Shown in pieces: positions 1 to 5,180 of a stretch of 8,478 nt of DNA; position 1 is the stretch's first letter; every line of letters begins with the position of its first letter. The notes under the pieces are model-generated. The model was given only the letters and a program-made list of their open reading frames with translations. It was not told where the DNA came from and ran no database searches. This stretch comes from Elusimicrobiota bacterium (GTDB lineage Bacteria > Elusimicrobiota > Elusimicrobia > F11): the NCBI GenBank assembly GCA_022709485.1, contig JAKLIS010000044.1:1-8478 (forward strand), read 5' to 3'. The position numbers were made by a program, and so were the translations under genes.

Positions 1-485
1 TATCCCCAGAGCCATTTCCGGTTGGTGGGACGAGTCAATTCCAGGTGAGCCATCGTACCTCCCGGTTTTAAAACCCGATAGGATTCTCTAATTCCCCCTA
101 TTAAATTTCCGGCCGTGTGCAAATTCCGAATAACAAAGGAGGAAACCACTCCATCAAACGTCAAAGATTCAAAAGGCATTTCTTCCGCAGAAGCGGCTTG
201 GAAAGTGGCTTGGGAAAACCTCTTCAGTTTCTCCCGAGCCCGCGACAGCATTTTCTCGGAAAAATCAATTCCCACCACCCGGCAACCCTTGCTCAGGAGT
301 TCCTGAGCAAGAGCGCCGGTTCCCGTCCCTACATCGAGGATGTATGAGTCGGGAGAAAATAACTTAACGACCTCTTGCCTCCACTGAGCATCCATTCCAA
401 GGCTTGAAAGCCGGTTAAAGAGGTCATACTCCGGGACGAGTCCATCAAAAATCTCCCGGACACGCGTGGGAGAAATATTTATCAG
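1..485 (-). CDS. UbiE/MenG-type SAM-dependent methyltransferase, 3' end off the window
   Basis: Partial class I SAM-dependent methyltransferase of the UbiE/COQ5/MenG family, which C-methylates the demethylmenaquinone or ubiquinone ring at the membrane. About 161 residues are visible; the family is usually 230-250, so the C-terminal third is missing. Counting from the CTG at 485, a UbiE-signature-like stretch YDLFNRLSSLGMDAQW lies at 20-35, SAM motif I ILDVGTGTG at 49-57, GIDFS at 72-76, the substrate-region segment SSFVIRN at 115-121 and RVLKPGG at 137-143. The gene directly follows the histone-fold gene and is probably co-transcribed with it. The start is uncertain. No in-frame ATG, GTG or TTG lies between an upstream in-frame TGA and the conserved N-terminus. 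The candidates are CTG at 485-483 (overlapping the histone TGA), ATA at 482-480 or ATT at 476-474. The first in-frame ATG would remove the conserved N-terminus. Family assignment is firm; the exact quinone substrate is inferred. Confidence 0.85.
   Translation of the reverse strand, partial: MINISPTRVREIFDGLVPEYDLFNRLSSLGMDAQWRQEVVKLFSPDSYILDVGTGTGALAQELLSKGCRVVGIDFSEKMLSRAREKLKRFSQATFQAASAEEMPFESLTFDGVVSSFVIRNLHTAGNLIGGIRESYRVLKPGGTMAHLELTRPTNRKWLWG
288..311. repeat. Perfect 11-base inverted repeat inside the methyltransferase gene
   Basis: Arms CTTGCTCAGGA (288-298) and TCCTGAGCAAG (301-311) are exact reverse complements around a central GT. They lie within the codons for the LAQELLSK region just after SAM motif I. 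The near-absence of a loop favours a DNA dyad over an RNA hairpin. No second copy was noticed in the window, and coding constraint may explain it. Confidence 0.6.
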
Positions 486-661
486 AGGTCCTCGGCTCCA
501 AGTGTCTTTTTCTTCCCATCCAAACGGACTTTTTCGATAGAAGCATTGATAATCTCTTCAACTTTTTTGGAAAGCACATCGGTGTAATCTTTGCCGGTTC
601 TATATCCGGCTTCTTTCACCTTTTTCTTGATTTTGCTGACCACTACGTAGATTTCTGACAT
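482..661 (-). CDS. Bacterial histone-fold protein (single domain, 59 aa)
   Basis: Predicted DNA-binding or DNA-compacting protein of the small bacterial histone type. The 59 residues fit a histone fold: helix 1 around residues 4-17 (VVVSKIKKKVKEAG), a long central helix around 25-47, then the loop and short third helix KKKTLGAEDL at 50-59. That tail corresponds to the archaeal histone segment RKTIKAED, with the basic-Thr pair and the Asp that form the usual loop/helix clamp. The chain ends right after the Asp, so helix 3 is very short, as described for bacterial histones such as Bdellovibrio Bd0055. It is rich in lysine (12 Lys) and would have to form at least a dimer to complete the fold. 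I chose the ATG at 661 because AAGGAG sits six bases upstream; an upstream GTG at 679 would include this site in the coding region. A sigma70-like promoter lies about 100 bases upstream. HU/IHF is excluded: the length and motifs do not fit. Confidence 0.85.
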   Translation of the reverse strand: MSEIYVVVSKIKKKVKEAGYRTGKDYTDVLSKKVEEIINASIEKVRLDGKKKTLGAEDL

Positions 662-668
662 TTTTTTC

Positions 669-674
669 TCCTTA
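669..674 (-). promoter_or_regulatory. Shine-Dalgarno site of the histone gene
   Basis: AAGGAG on the minus strand, separated by six A residues from the ATG at 661. It decides the start codon in favour of the 59-residue form over the upstream GTG at 679. Confidence 0.85.
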
Positions 675-678
675 ATCA

Positions 679-698
679 CTCTGCGCTTTCGCGGAGAG
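679..698 (-). promoter_or_regulatory. Leader hairpin with GAAA loop ahead of the histone RBS
   Basis: On the minus strand CTCT-C-CGC, loop GAAA, GCG-C-AGAG forms a stem of seven pairs with one internal C/C mismatch, closed by a GNRA-type tetraloop. It ends four bases before the AAGGAG ribosome binding site. It could affect translation or mRNA stability of the histone gene. There is no U-run after it, so it is not a terminator. Function is inferred from position only. Confidence 0.45.
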
Positions 699-708
699 CT
701 TGTAATTT

Positions 709-727
709 AAAAATCGGATTGATTTTT
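709..727 (-). repeat. AT-rich inverted repeat in the histone leader
   Basis: Perfect 7-base arms AAAAATC and GATTTTT flank a 5-base loop within the 5' leader of the histone mRNA. The stem is AT-rich and weak. It could be a protein-binding dyad or a mild attenuating structure, or chance in an AT-rich leader. Confidence 0.35.
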
Positions 728-767
728 CCGTTCAATGATCTTTTTCTGACCGTCTTAGAAGAAACTC

Positions 768-797
768 ATCATAAGACAATTGATTCCAATATGTCAA
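768..797 (-). promoter_or_regulatory. Sigma70-type promoter of the histone-methyltransferase operon
   Basis: Minus strand: a perfect -35 box TTGACA (797-792), an 18-base spacer, then -10 box TATGAT (773-768), five of six matches to consensus. The start of transcription would be near 761, leaving a leader of about 100 bases before the histone ATG. This suggests that the histone gene and the methyltransferase after it form a unit separate from nadC-birA, although read-through from birA cannot be excluded because no terminator is visible in the gap. Confidence 0.7.
775..795. promoter_or_regulatory. Imperfect dyad spanning the -35/spacer of the histone promoter (possible operator)
   Basis: On the plus strand the arms GACAATTG and CAAT-A-TGTC flank a central ATTC. 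They give eight paired bases per arm with one unpaired A. The dyad covers the last four bases of the -35 box and nearly the whole spacer, the place where a repressor dimer would block RNA polymerase. The regulator is unknown. No second copy was noticed in this window. Confidence 0.4.
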
Positions 798-843
798 AGC
801 GAATTTCTGTCGGAAACCGTCGTAATTTTAAACAAGGTGTACG

Positions 844-1623
844 TTACAAAATTCCGACTATTTCGCCGGCATTGATGGTTTTGGTTTGAGCGTTGGACTT
901 AAGAAGAAGCCCTCCCTGTAAATCCAATCCCATGAGAGTACCAGAGGTCGCCTTCTTCCCCATTAAAATTTTTATGGTCTTTCCCACGCCGCTCAGTTTC
1001 GACTCCACCAGGTTTTTATAAGGACCAAATCCTGTATTTCCAAAATCCGTCCAAGAGTTCCATATATGCCCTAAGACCGCCTCGATAAGGCGGGTGCGTC
1101 CTTGAAACTGGCCCCTGATTATCTTAATTGACGTCGCAGAGTCGGAAAGATCTCCCGGAATGTCATTGTTGACGTTAATTCCGACGCCGATGAGGAGCCA
1201 ACTTTGCTTAAATTTGGTGATGGTGTTGAGCAGGATGCCGCCCACTTTTTTCCCATTGTATTGAATGTCATTCGGCCATTTAATTTTGGCCTCAAGATTG
1301 TAAATTTCCTTGAGAGAATTGGTGACTTCGAGCGCGGCCACCACAGAGAAAGCCCCCAACTGGACGGGCGTCAGCCCTCTGATCGGCAAAGCCAGGGTGA
1401 ACCATATTCCTCCTGGAGGAGACACCCAAAAGCGGCCTTGGCGGCCCATGCCTTTAGTTTGGCTCTCTCCAATCACCAATACCGCGCCATTGGCTTCTTT
1501 GGGAAGCCATTGCACAACGCGCGCCTGCGTGGAGTCCAATTTGTCGAAAAATTTCGCCTCCACAAGCCACGGAAATTGTGTCTTAAAATCCTCTGGAACG
1601 TGAATCAATTCTGATATTCCCAT
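844..1623 (-). CDS. birA: Biotin--protein ligase (BirA catalytic type, no repressor domain)
   Basis: Activates biotin to biotinyl-5'-AMP and attaches it to the lysine of biotin carboxyl carrier domains, in the cytoplasm. The 259 residues contain the family landmarks in order: DST at 30-32, the biotin/AMP loop ESQTKGMGRQGRFW at 53-66, KWPNDI at 115-120, KKVGGIL at 125-131 with the catalytic-type lysine region, and GVGINVN at 146-152. A C-terminal SH3-like part lies near 210-259. There is no N-terminal winged helix, so this is the monofunctional class and should not repress biotin synthesis genes. In the glycine-rich loop a Met (59) replaces the first Arg of the usual GRGR; the following Arg61 and Arg64 remain. 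The start ATG overlaps the nadC stop as TAATG and has GGAGG seven bases upstream, so the two genes are translated from one message. Confidence 0.95.
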   Translation of the reverse strand: MGISELIHVPEDFKTQFPWLVEAKFFDKLDSTQARVVQWLPKEANGAVLVIGESQTKGMGRQGRFWVSPPGGIWFTLALPIRGLTPVQLGAFSVVAALEVTNSLKEIYNLEAKIKWPNDIQYNGKKVGGILLNTITKFKQSWLLIGVGINVNNDIPGDLSDSATSIKIIRGQFQGRTRLIEAVLGHIWNSWTDFGNTGFGPYKNLVESKLSGVGKTIKILMGKKATSGTLMGLDLQGGLLLKSNAQTKTINAGEIVGIL

Positions 1624-2546
1624 TAATCAACCTCCATAGATAAATCCAAAGATGGAACCGAATGAGTCAACGCGCCGACTGAAATTCTCTCAACTCCCAA
1701 CTTGGCAAATTGTTTGATGTTTTTAAGATTGACACCCCCCGAAATCTCCACAATGGGCTTATCTGATTTAAGCGCCCGGCGGGCCGCCTTGATAAAAACC
1801 ATCGAAGACTTTATTTGAGGAATGGTCATATTATCCAACATGATGATATCGGCCCCGATTTTGATCCCTTCCCAAACGTCGGCGTATGTATTGGCTTCGA
1901 CCTCAATAAACTTAATTTTTTTTCTCACGCTGGCCGGCAACCGGCTTTTGGCAAAATGGTCTTTTGGGGAGAGCTTTTCCCGCCTTAAAAATTGAAGATG
2001 ATTATCTTTCACCAAGATGGCGTCTCCCAATGACATCCGGTGATTCTTTCCTCCTCCGCAGAGGACCGCGTATTTCTCCGTATCCCGCCAAAGCGGGGTG
2101 GTTTTGCGCGTGTCAAGAATCTGGACTTTTGACCGGCCTGCGGCGCGGACAAAATCGCCGGTCAGTGTGGAAATGCCGCTTAATTGACTGATGAGGTTTA
2201 GGCAGGTCCGCTCAGCCCCCATCAAAGCCCGCGCCGTCCCCTTTATGAGGGCGATAATCTGCCCCTGGTGAATTCTCGCCCCATCTTTACACAAAATTTT
2301 GATTTTGACGCGGGGGTCGAGGAGGCTAAAAACCGGCTTTAGTATAAAGCCCCCGCAAAAAATGCCTTTTGCCTTCGAGACAATTCGAGCGGAAAGGATC
2401 TTTCCCCTAAACTCCGGGATTTGTTGAGTGGTGATATCGGAAAAGGCTTTGTCTTCTTCCAGAGTCTGGCGAAGTCGTTGATTTAAGTGCAAAAATTTCA
2501 TTTTAAATTCGAGGGAGTTTAGCACATTTATTAATGGACCCCCCAT
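1623..2546 (-). CDS. nadC: Nicotinate-nucleotide pyrophosphorylase (quinolinate phosphoribosyltransferase)
   Basis: Converts quinolinate and PRPP to nicotinate mononucleotide, CO2 and pyrophosphate in de novo NAD synthesis. Numbered from the first ATG (307 residues), the N-terminal alpha/beta part holds EEDKAFSDITT at 30-40. ERTCLNLISQLSGIST at 112-127 is typical of the family. DTRKTTP at 145-151 and GGGKNHR at 164-170 carry quinolinate/phosphate-binding Arg, Lys and His. KDNH (180-183), EVEA (215-218), LDN (237-239) and SGG (269-271) line the barrel. All key residues are present. The start is uncertain: the ATG at 2546 adds 15 residues of no evident family similarity, whereas the ATG at 2501 gives a typical 292-residue protein. 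Neither has a clear ribosome binding site. The gene is divergent from the GAF-HD-GYP gene and leads into birA. Pairing of NAD and biotin cofactor genes is common in bacteria. Confidence 0.96.
   Translation of the reverse strand: MGGPLINVLNSLEFKMKFLHLNQRLRQTLEEDKAFSDITTQQIPEFRGKILSARIVSKAKGIFCGGFILKPVFSLLDPRVKIKILCKDGARIHQGQIIALIKGTARALMGAERTCLNLISQLSGISTLTGDFVRAAGRSKVQILDTRKTTPLWRDTEKYAVLCGGGKNHRMSLGDAILVKDNHLQFLRREKLSPKDHFAKSRLPASVRKKIKFIEVEANTYADVWEGIKIGADIIMLDNMTIPQIKSSMVFIKAARRALKSDKPIVEISGGVNLKNIKQFAKLGVERISVGALTHSVPSLDLSMEVD
1631..1635 (-). promoter_or_regulatory. Shine-Dalgarno site of birA
   Basis: GGAGG on the minus strand lies inside the end of nadC, seven bases before the birA ATG. 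Together with the TAATG overlap it indicates coupled translation and fixes the birA start. Confidence 0.85.
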
Positions 2547-2556
2547 GAAGTCTTCA

Positions 2557-2585
2557 TTGACGGAAATCCGGGTTTAAGTTAGACT
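2557..2585 (+). promoter_or_regulatory. Sigma70-type promoter upstream of the GAF-HD-GYP gene
   Basis: TTGACG (2557-2562, five of six to consensus), a 17-base spacer and TAGACT (2580-2585, four of six). Transcription would begin near 2592, giving a leader that includes the small ORF at 2622 and the GAF-HD-GYP start at 2646. The position in the divergent gap supports it; the -10 match is moderate. Confidence 0.5.
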
Positions 2586-2621
2586 GAACTTGATTTTGGG
2601 GCCAAAACTGAAGGCATTTCA

Positions 2622-2645
2622 ATGGCGGGGATAACCAGTCAATAA
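2622..2645 (+). CDS. Possible 7-codon leader ORF (MAGITSQ)
   Basis: An ATG at 2622 preceded by GAAGG with a seven-base gap opens a reading frame of seven codons. It ends in a TAA that directly touches the ATG of the GAF-HD-GYP gene, in the same frame. The main ATG at 2646 has no comparable ribosome binding site. The arrangement fits a leader peptide with re-initiation at the next codon. The alternative is that the true gene once started at 2622 and acquired a nonsense codon, or that the TAA is a sequencing error. No function can be read from the seven residues. Confidence 0.35.
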   Translation: MAGITSQ

Positions 2646-3911
2646 ATGGCAGCGCTCAAAAAATCTGGGAAAATGACGTCGCGAAGAACAGTTGCCAAAC
2701 GGCAAAGCCCTCCTGTTTCCCTCCGATATAAGAAGACCATCCAACAACTCCAAAATAAAATCAAAGAGCTCAATGTCTGGAAACATCGGCTTTCCATGAT
2801 TTTGGAATTCGGTCAAAAATCTTCCGCCATCACCGATCTAGACGATCTTTTGATTCTTTTCGTAGATGAAGCCAAGACCGTTTTAAACGCCGACAGGGCC
2901 ACTGTTTTTCTCGTGGATAGGAAAGAAAAGGTCCTTTGGTCGAAAGTGGCCATCGGTACCGAGCCCATCCGAATTCCCATAGACAAAGGAATCGCCGGGT
3001 CAGTTGTAAGCATGGGCCGTCTATTAAACATAAAAGAAGTTTATGAAGATCCCCGATTCAATCCGGAAATCGACAAAAAGACAGGATACAGGACCCGTTC
3101 TATCCTGGCCGCGCCCCTTCGAAATAGCAAAAAAGAAGTGATTGGAGTTTTCCAGGTCCTTAATCGCAAAGGAAGCGCCAGTTTTGATAGCCAGGATGAA
3201 GAAGTCCTCACCCTTTTGGCAGAGCAGGCATCGGGCGTTGTCGAAAACGCCCAACTCTATTTGGAAATTAAAAAGATTGCCTATGAAACCATCATACGAC
3301 TGGCAGGCGCGGCGGAATACAAAGACCACGACACCAAAACTCACCTTTGGCGCGTGGCCCAATATTCAGGGATTTTAGCTGAGACCATGGGATTTCCGAA
3401 AGAATGGATCGAAAACATCAAAATGGCCGCGCCGATGCATGACATTGGAAAGATCGGCGTTCCCGACCATATCATCAATAAACCCGGGAAACTGGACCCG
3501 TCTGAATGGGATGAAATGAAAAAGCACTCCCAGTATGGATCTGAAATCCTTAAAGGGTCAGACATCGAATTAATGCAGATGTCCGCGAGCATCGCCCTCC
3601 ATCACCATGAAAGGTGGGACGGTAAAGGATACCCCAACGGAATCGTCGGGGAAAAAATCCCGATTGAGGCGAGAATAGTGTCTTTGGCGGATGTTTTTGA
3701 CGCGTTGACCACACAGAGAAGCTACAAACCCGCCTTTTCCATTGAAGAATCAGCCACCATCATTCATTCAGAATCAGGAAAACAGTTCGATCCCAAAGTG
3801 GTGGATGCTTTTTCAAAATCTTTCTCCAAATTCGTTGCCATCCGCGAGCAATTTAAAAAAGCCAACGACCATCCCGGCCAACCCGCCCAGCCTATTTTCG
3901 TCGTAAAGTAA
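2646..3911 (+). CDS. GAF-HD-GYP protein, probable cyclic di-GMP phosphodiesterase
   Basis: Predicted cytoplasmic c-di-GMP phosphodiesterase with a sensory GAF domain; 421 residues, no membrane segment. A basic N-terminus (1-30) is followed by a short probable coiled coil (28-52), the GAF domain (about 65-205) and the HD-GYP domain (about 210-405). The HD-GYP metal and signature residues are all visible: Glu224 and His233 in the first helix pair, HDIGKIGVPD at 265-274, His294, HHHERWDGKGYP at 319-330 and the SLADVFDALT segment at 346-355. The full HD and GYP signatures make an active enzyme likely. There is no receiver domain, so the input is probably a ligand or state sensed by GAF; which ligand cannot be told. 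A TAA immediately precedes the ATG, so the start cannot lie farther upstream in frame; an ATG at codon 10 is an alternative. The pilus ATPase gene follows 80 bases downstream. Confidence 0.94.
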   Translation: MAALKKSGKMTSRRTVAKRQSPPVSLRYKKTIQQLQNKIKELNVWKHRLSMILEFGQKSSAITDLDDLLILFVDEAKTVLNADRATVFLVDRKEKVLWSKVAIGTEPIRIPIDKGIAGSVVSMGRLLNIKEVYEDPRFNPEIDKKTGYRTRSILAAPLRNSKKEVIGVFQVLNRKGSASFDSQDEEVLTLLAEQASGVVENAQLYLEIKKIAYETIIRLAGAAEYKDHDTKTHLWRVAQYSGILAETMGFPKEWIENIKMAAPMHDIGKIGVPDHIINKPGKLDPSEWDEMKKHSQYGSEILKGSDIELMQMSASIALHHHERWDGKGYPNGIVGEKIPIEARIVSLADVFDALTTQRSYKPAFSIEESATIIHSESGKQFDPKVVDAFSKSFSKFVAIREQFKKANDHPGQPAQPIFVVK

Positions 3912-3925
3912 ATTTAAAAAACTCC

Positions 3926-3953
3926 TTGAAAATTCAAGTTTGTTCTGTACATT
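3926..3953 (+). promoter_or_regulatory. Possible weak promoter before the pilus ATPase gene
   Basis: TTGAAA (3926-3931), a 16-base spacer and TACATT (3948-3953, four of six matches). The -35 box lies in a small inverted repeat (CTTGAA and TTCAAG, 3925-3938) whose two-base centre makes a poor hairpin. The stretch may therefore mark a promoter, a weak 3' end for the upstream gene, or neither. Confidence 0.3.
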
Positions 3954-3981
3954 ATTGTTAGGCGTTTGGAATTTTTAATTG

Positions 3982-3987
3982 AAAGGA
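3982..3987 (+). promoter_or_regulatory. Shine-Dalgarno site of the pilus ATPase gene
   Basis: AAAGGA, four bases before the ATG at 3992. It supports this start, which also matches the usual N-terminus of PilT/PilU proteins. Confidence 0.75.
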
Positions 3988-3991
3988 CTTC

Positions 3992-5167
3992 ATGGAATAT
4001 AAACGACTCATCGAACTTATGATCCGGGATGGAATCTCGGATATTCTATTTAAACCCGGGTCGTGTCCCCTTATTCGCGTGAACGGTCAGTTGGTGCAAA
4101 CCAACCTCGAACCTTTGACCGCTAATCAAACGGAAGAAATTACCAAAAGCCTCCTCACCCCCCATCAGTTCAAAGAATTTTCCGATAAAAATGAGATGGA
4201 CATTGCCTGCACGGTGGATGGCCTAAGCCGGTTCCGAGCCAATATCTACCGGCAGAAGGGCACCATTGCGGTGGCCTTGCGAACGATTCCCCTTAAAATA
4301 AAAAATTTCGAGGAGCTGCACCTTCCCAATCAGACGCTCAGAAAATTGGTATCTCAGGGAAGAGGATTGGTTGTTTTTGCCGGTGTTACCGGAGCGGGGA
4401 AGACCACCACGATGAACGCCATCCTTCACTACCTCAATTCGAATTTCACCTATAACATCATCACTATTGAAGATCCTATCGAGTATATGCACCAGGACAT
4501 CAAATCATCCATTTCTCAAAGGGAAGTGGGATCGGACACCAGTTCCTTCAAAGAGGCCTTACGCCATGTTTTAAGGCAGAGCCCGGATGTCATCGCCATT
4601 GGTGAGATGAGGGACTTGGAAACCATGTCCGCCGCTTTACAGGCCGCCGAATCCGGACACCTTGTTTTGTCCACAATTCACACCATCGATGCGGTTCACG
4701 CGATGGGAAGAATCGTGGACTCTTTCCCCCCTCACGAACAAACTTCCATTCGCCAGCAGGTCGCCAATGTGATCACTGGGGTGGTGGCTCAACGGCTTCC
4801 CCGATCCATTGATGGGAAAACCAGGTATCCCGCGACTGAAATTTTAATAGGAACCACCTTCATGAAAAGACTTTTGGCGGAAGGAAGGATAGAGGAAGTG
4901 GCGAGAATGATGGCCCAAGACACCTATTATGGAATGCATACTTTTGATCAGGACTTGGAGCATCTCCACGCTCAAAACCTAATTTCCACCCAAGAAGCCC
5001 TCAACCATGCTTCCAATCTTGAAGATTTGGCGCTCAAGCTGAGGGGCGTGGACCGCGGCGTGTCAACGCCAGGCGGCGCAGGCCAAGGGGAAGAAAATTC
5101 AGGGCGCGATTCGTTTAGGATGGACATTTCTCCTCAAAAAGACCCGCAGCAAAAACGCCCCCGATAA
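3992..5167 (+). CDS. PilT/PilU-family type IV pilus retraction ATPase
   Basis: Hexameric cytoplasmic ATPase that powers pilin disassembly and pilus retraction for twitching, adhesion and DNA uptake. In 391 residues: a PAS-like N-domain opening with the family segment ISDILFKPG (15-23), Walker A GVTGAGKTTT (131-140), the Asp box IEDPIEY (159-165) with the catalytic-type Glu, Walker B IGEMRDLET (203-211), and the His box STIHT (227-231). QREVG (176-180) and GMHTFDQDL (314-322) are also family hallmarks. The AIRNLIRE motif of classic PilT is replaced by MKRLLAEGR (291-299), and the C-terminal region resembles PilU, so PilT and PilU cannot be separated by eye. The last 37 residues (355-391) are Gly/Gln/Lys/Arg-rich and probably disordered. 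No other pil genes are present here. The stop lies 13 bases from that of uvrB, which is read the other way. Confidence 0.93.
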   Translation: MEYKRLIELMIRDGISDILFKPGSCPLIRVNGQLVQTNLEPLTANQTEEITKSLLTPHQFKEFSDKNEMDIACTVDGLSRFRANIYRQKGTIAVALRTIPLKIKNFEELHLPNQTLRKLVSQGRGLVVFAGVTGAGKTTTMNAILHYLNSNFTYNIITIEDPIEYMHQDIKSSISQREVGSDTSSFKEALRHVLRQSPDVIAIGEMRDLETMSAALQAAESGHLVLSTIHTIDAVHAMGRIVDSFPPHEQTSIRQQVANVITGVVAQRLPRSIDGKTRYPATEILIGTTFMKRLLAEGRIEEVARMMAQDTYYGMHTFDQDLEHLHAQNLISTQEALNHASNLEDLALKLRGVDRGVSTPGGAGQGEENSGRDSFRMDISPQKDPQQKRPR

Positions 5168-5180
5168 TAACCCGTCTATT

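Noticed and set aside
115..347. Plus-strand frames at the left edge
   Set aside because: The minus strand here encodes a clear SAM-dependent methyltransferase, so these frames are shadows.
482..661. HU/IHF-type nucleoid protein
   Set aside because: HU proteins are about 90 residues with a beta-arm and conserved GRNP-type motif; none of this is present, while histone-fold landmarks are.
482..679. Longer 65-residue histone form starting at GTG 679
   Set aside because: The added codons include the AAGGAG ribosome binding site, which is ideally spaced for the ATG at 661.
1204..1614. 136-codon plus-strand frame opposite birA
   Set aside because: It is antisense to a complete biotin ligase with all motifs, and its composition is not protein-like.
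2547..2645. Minus-strand promoter for nadC
   Set aside because: TTGACT (rc of 2636-2641) and AT-rich stretches occur, but no -10 box at suitable spacing has more than a weak match.
5057..5070. GGCGT-GTCA-ACGCC hairpin as a terminator for the pilus ATPase gene
   Set aside because: The stem is inside the coding region and no U-run follows.
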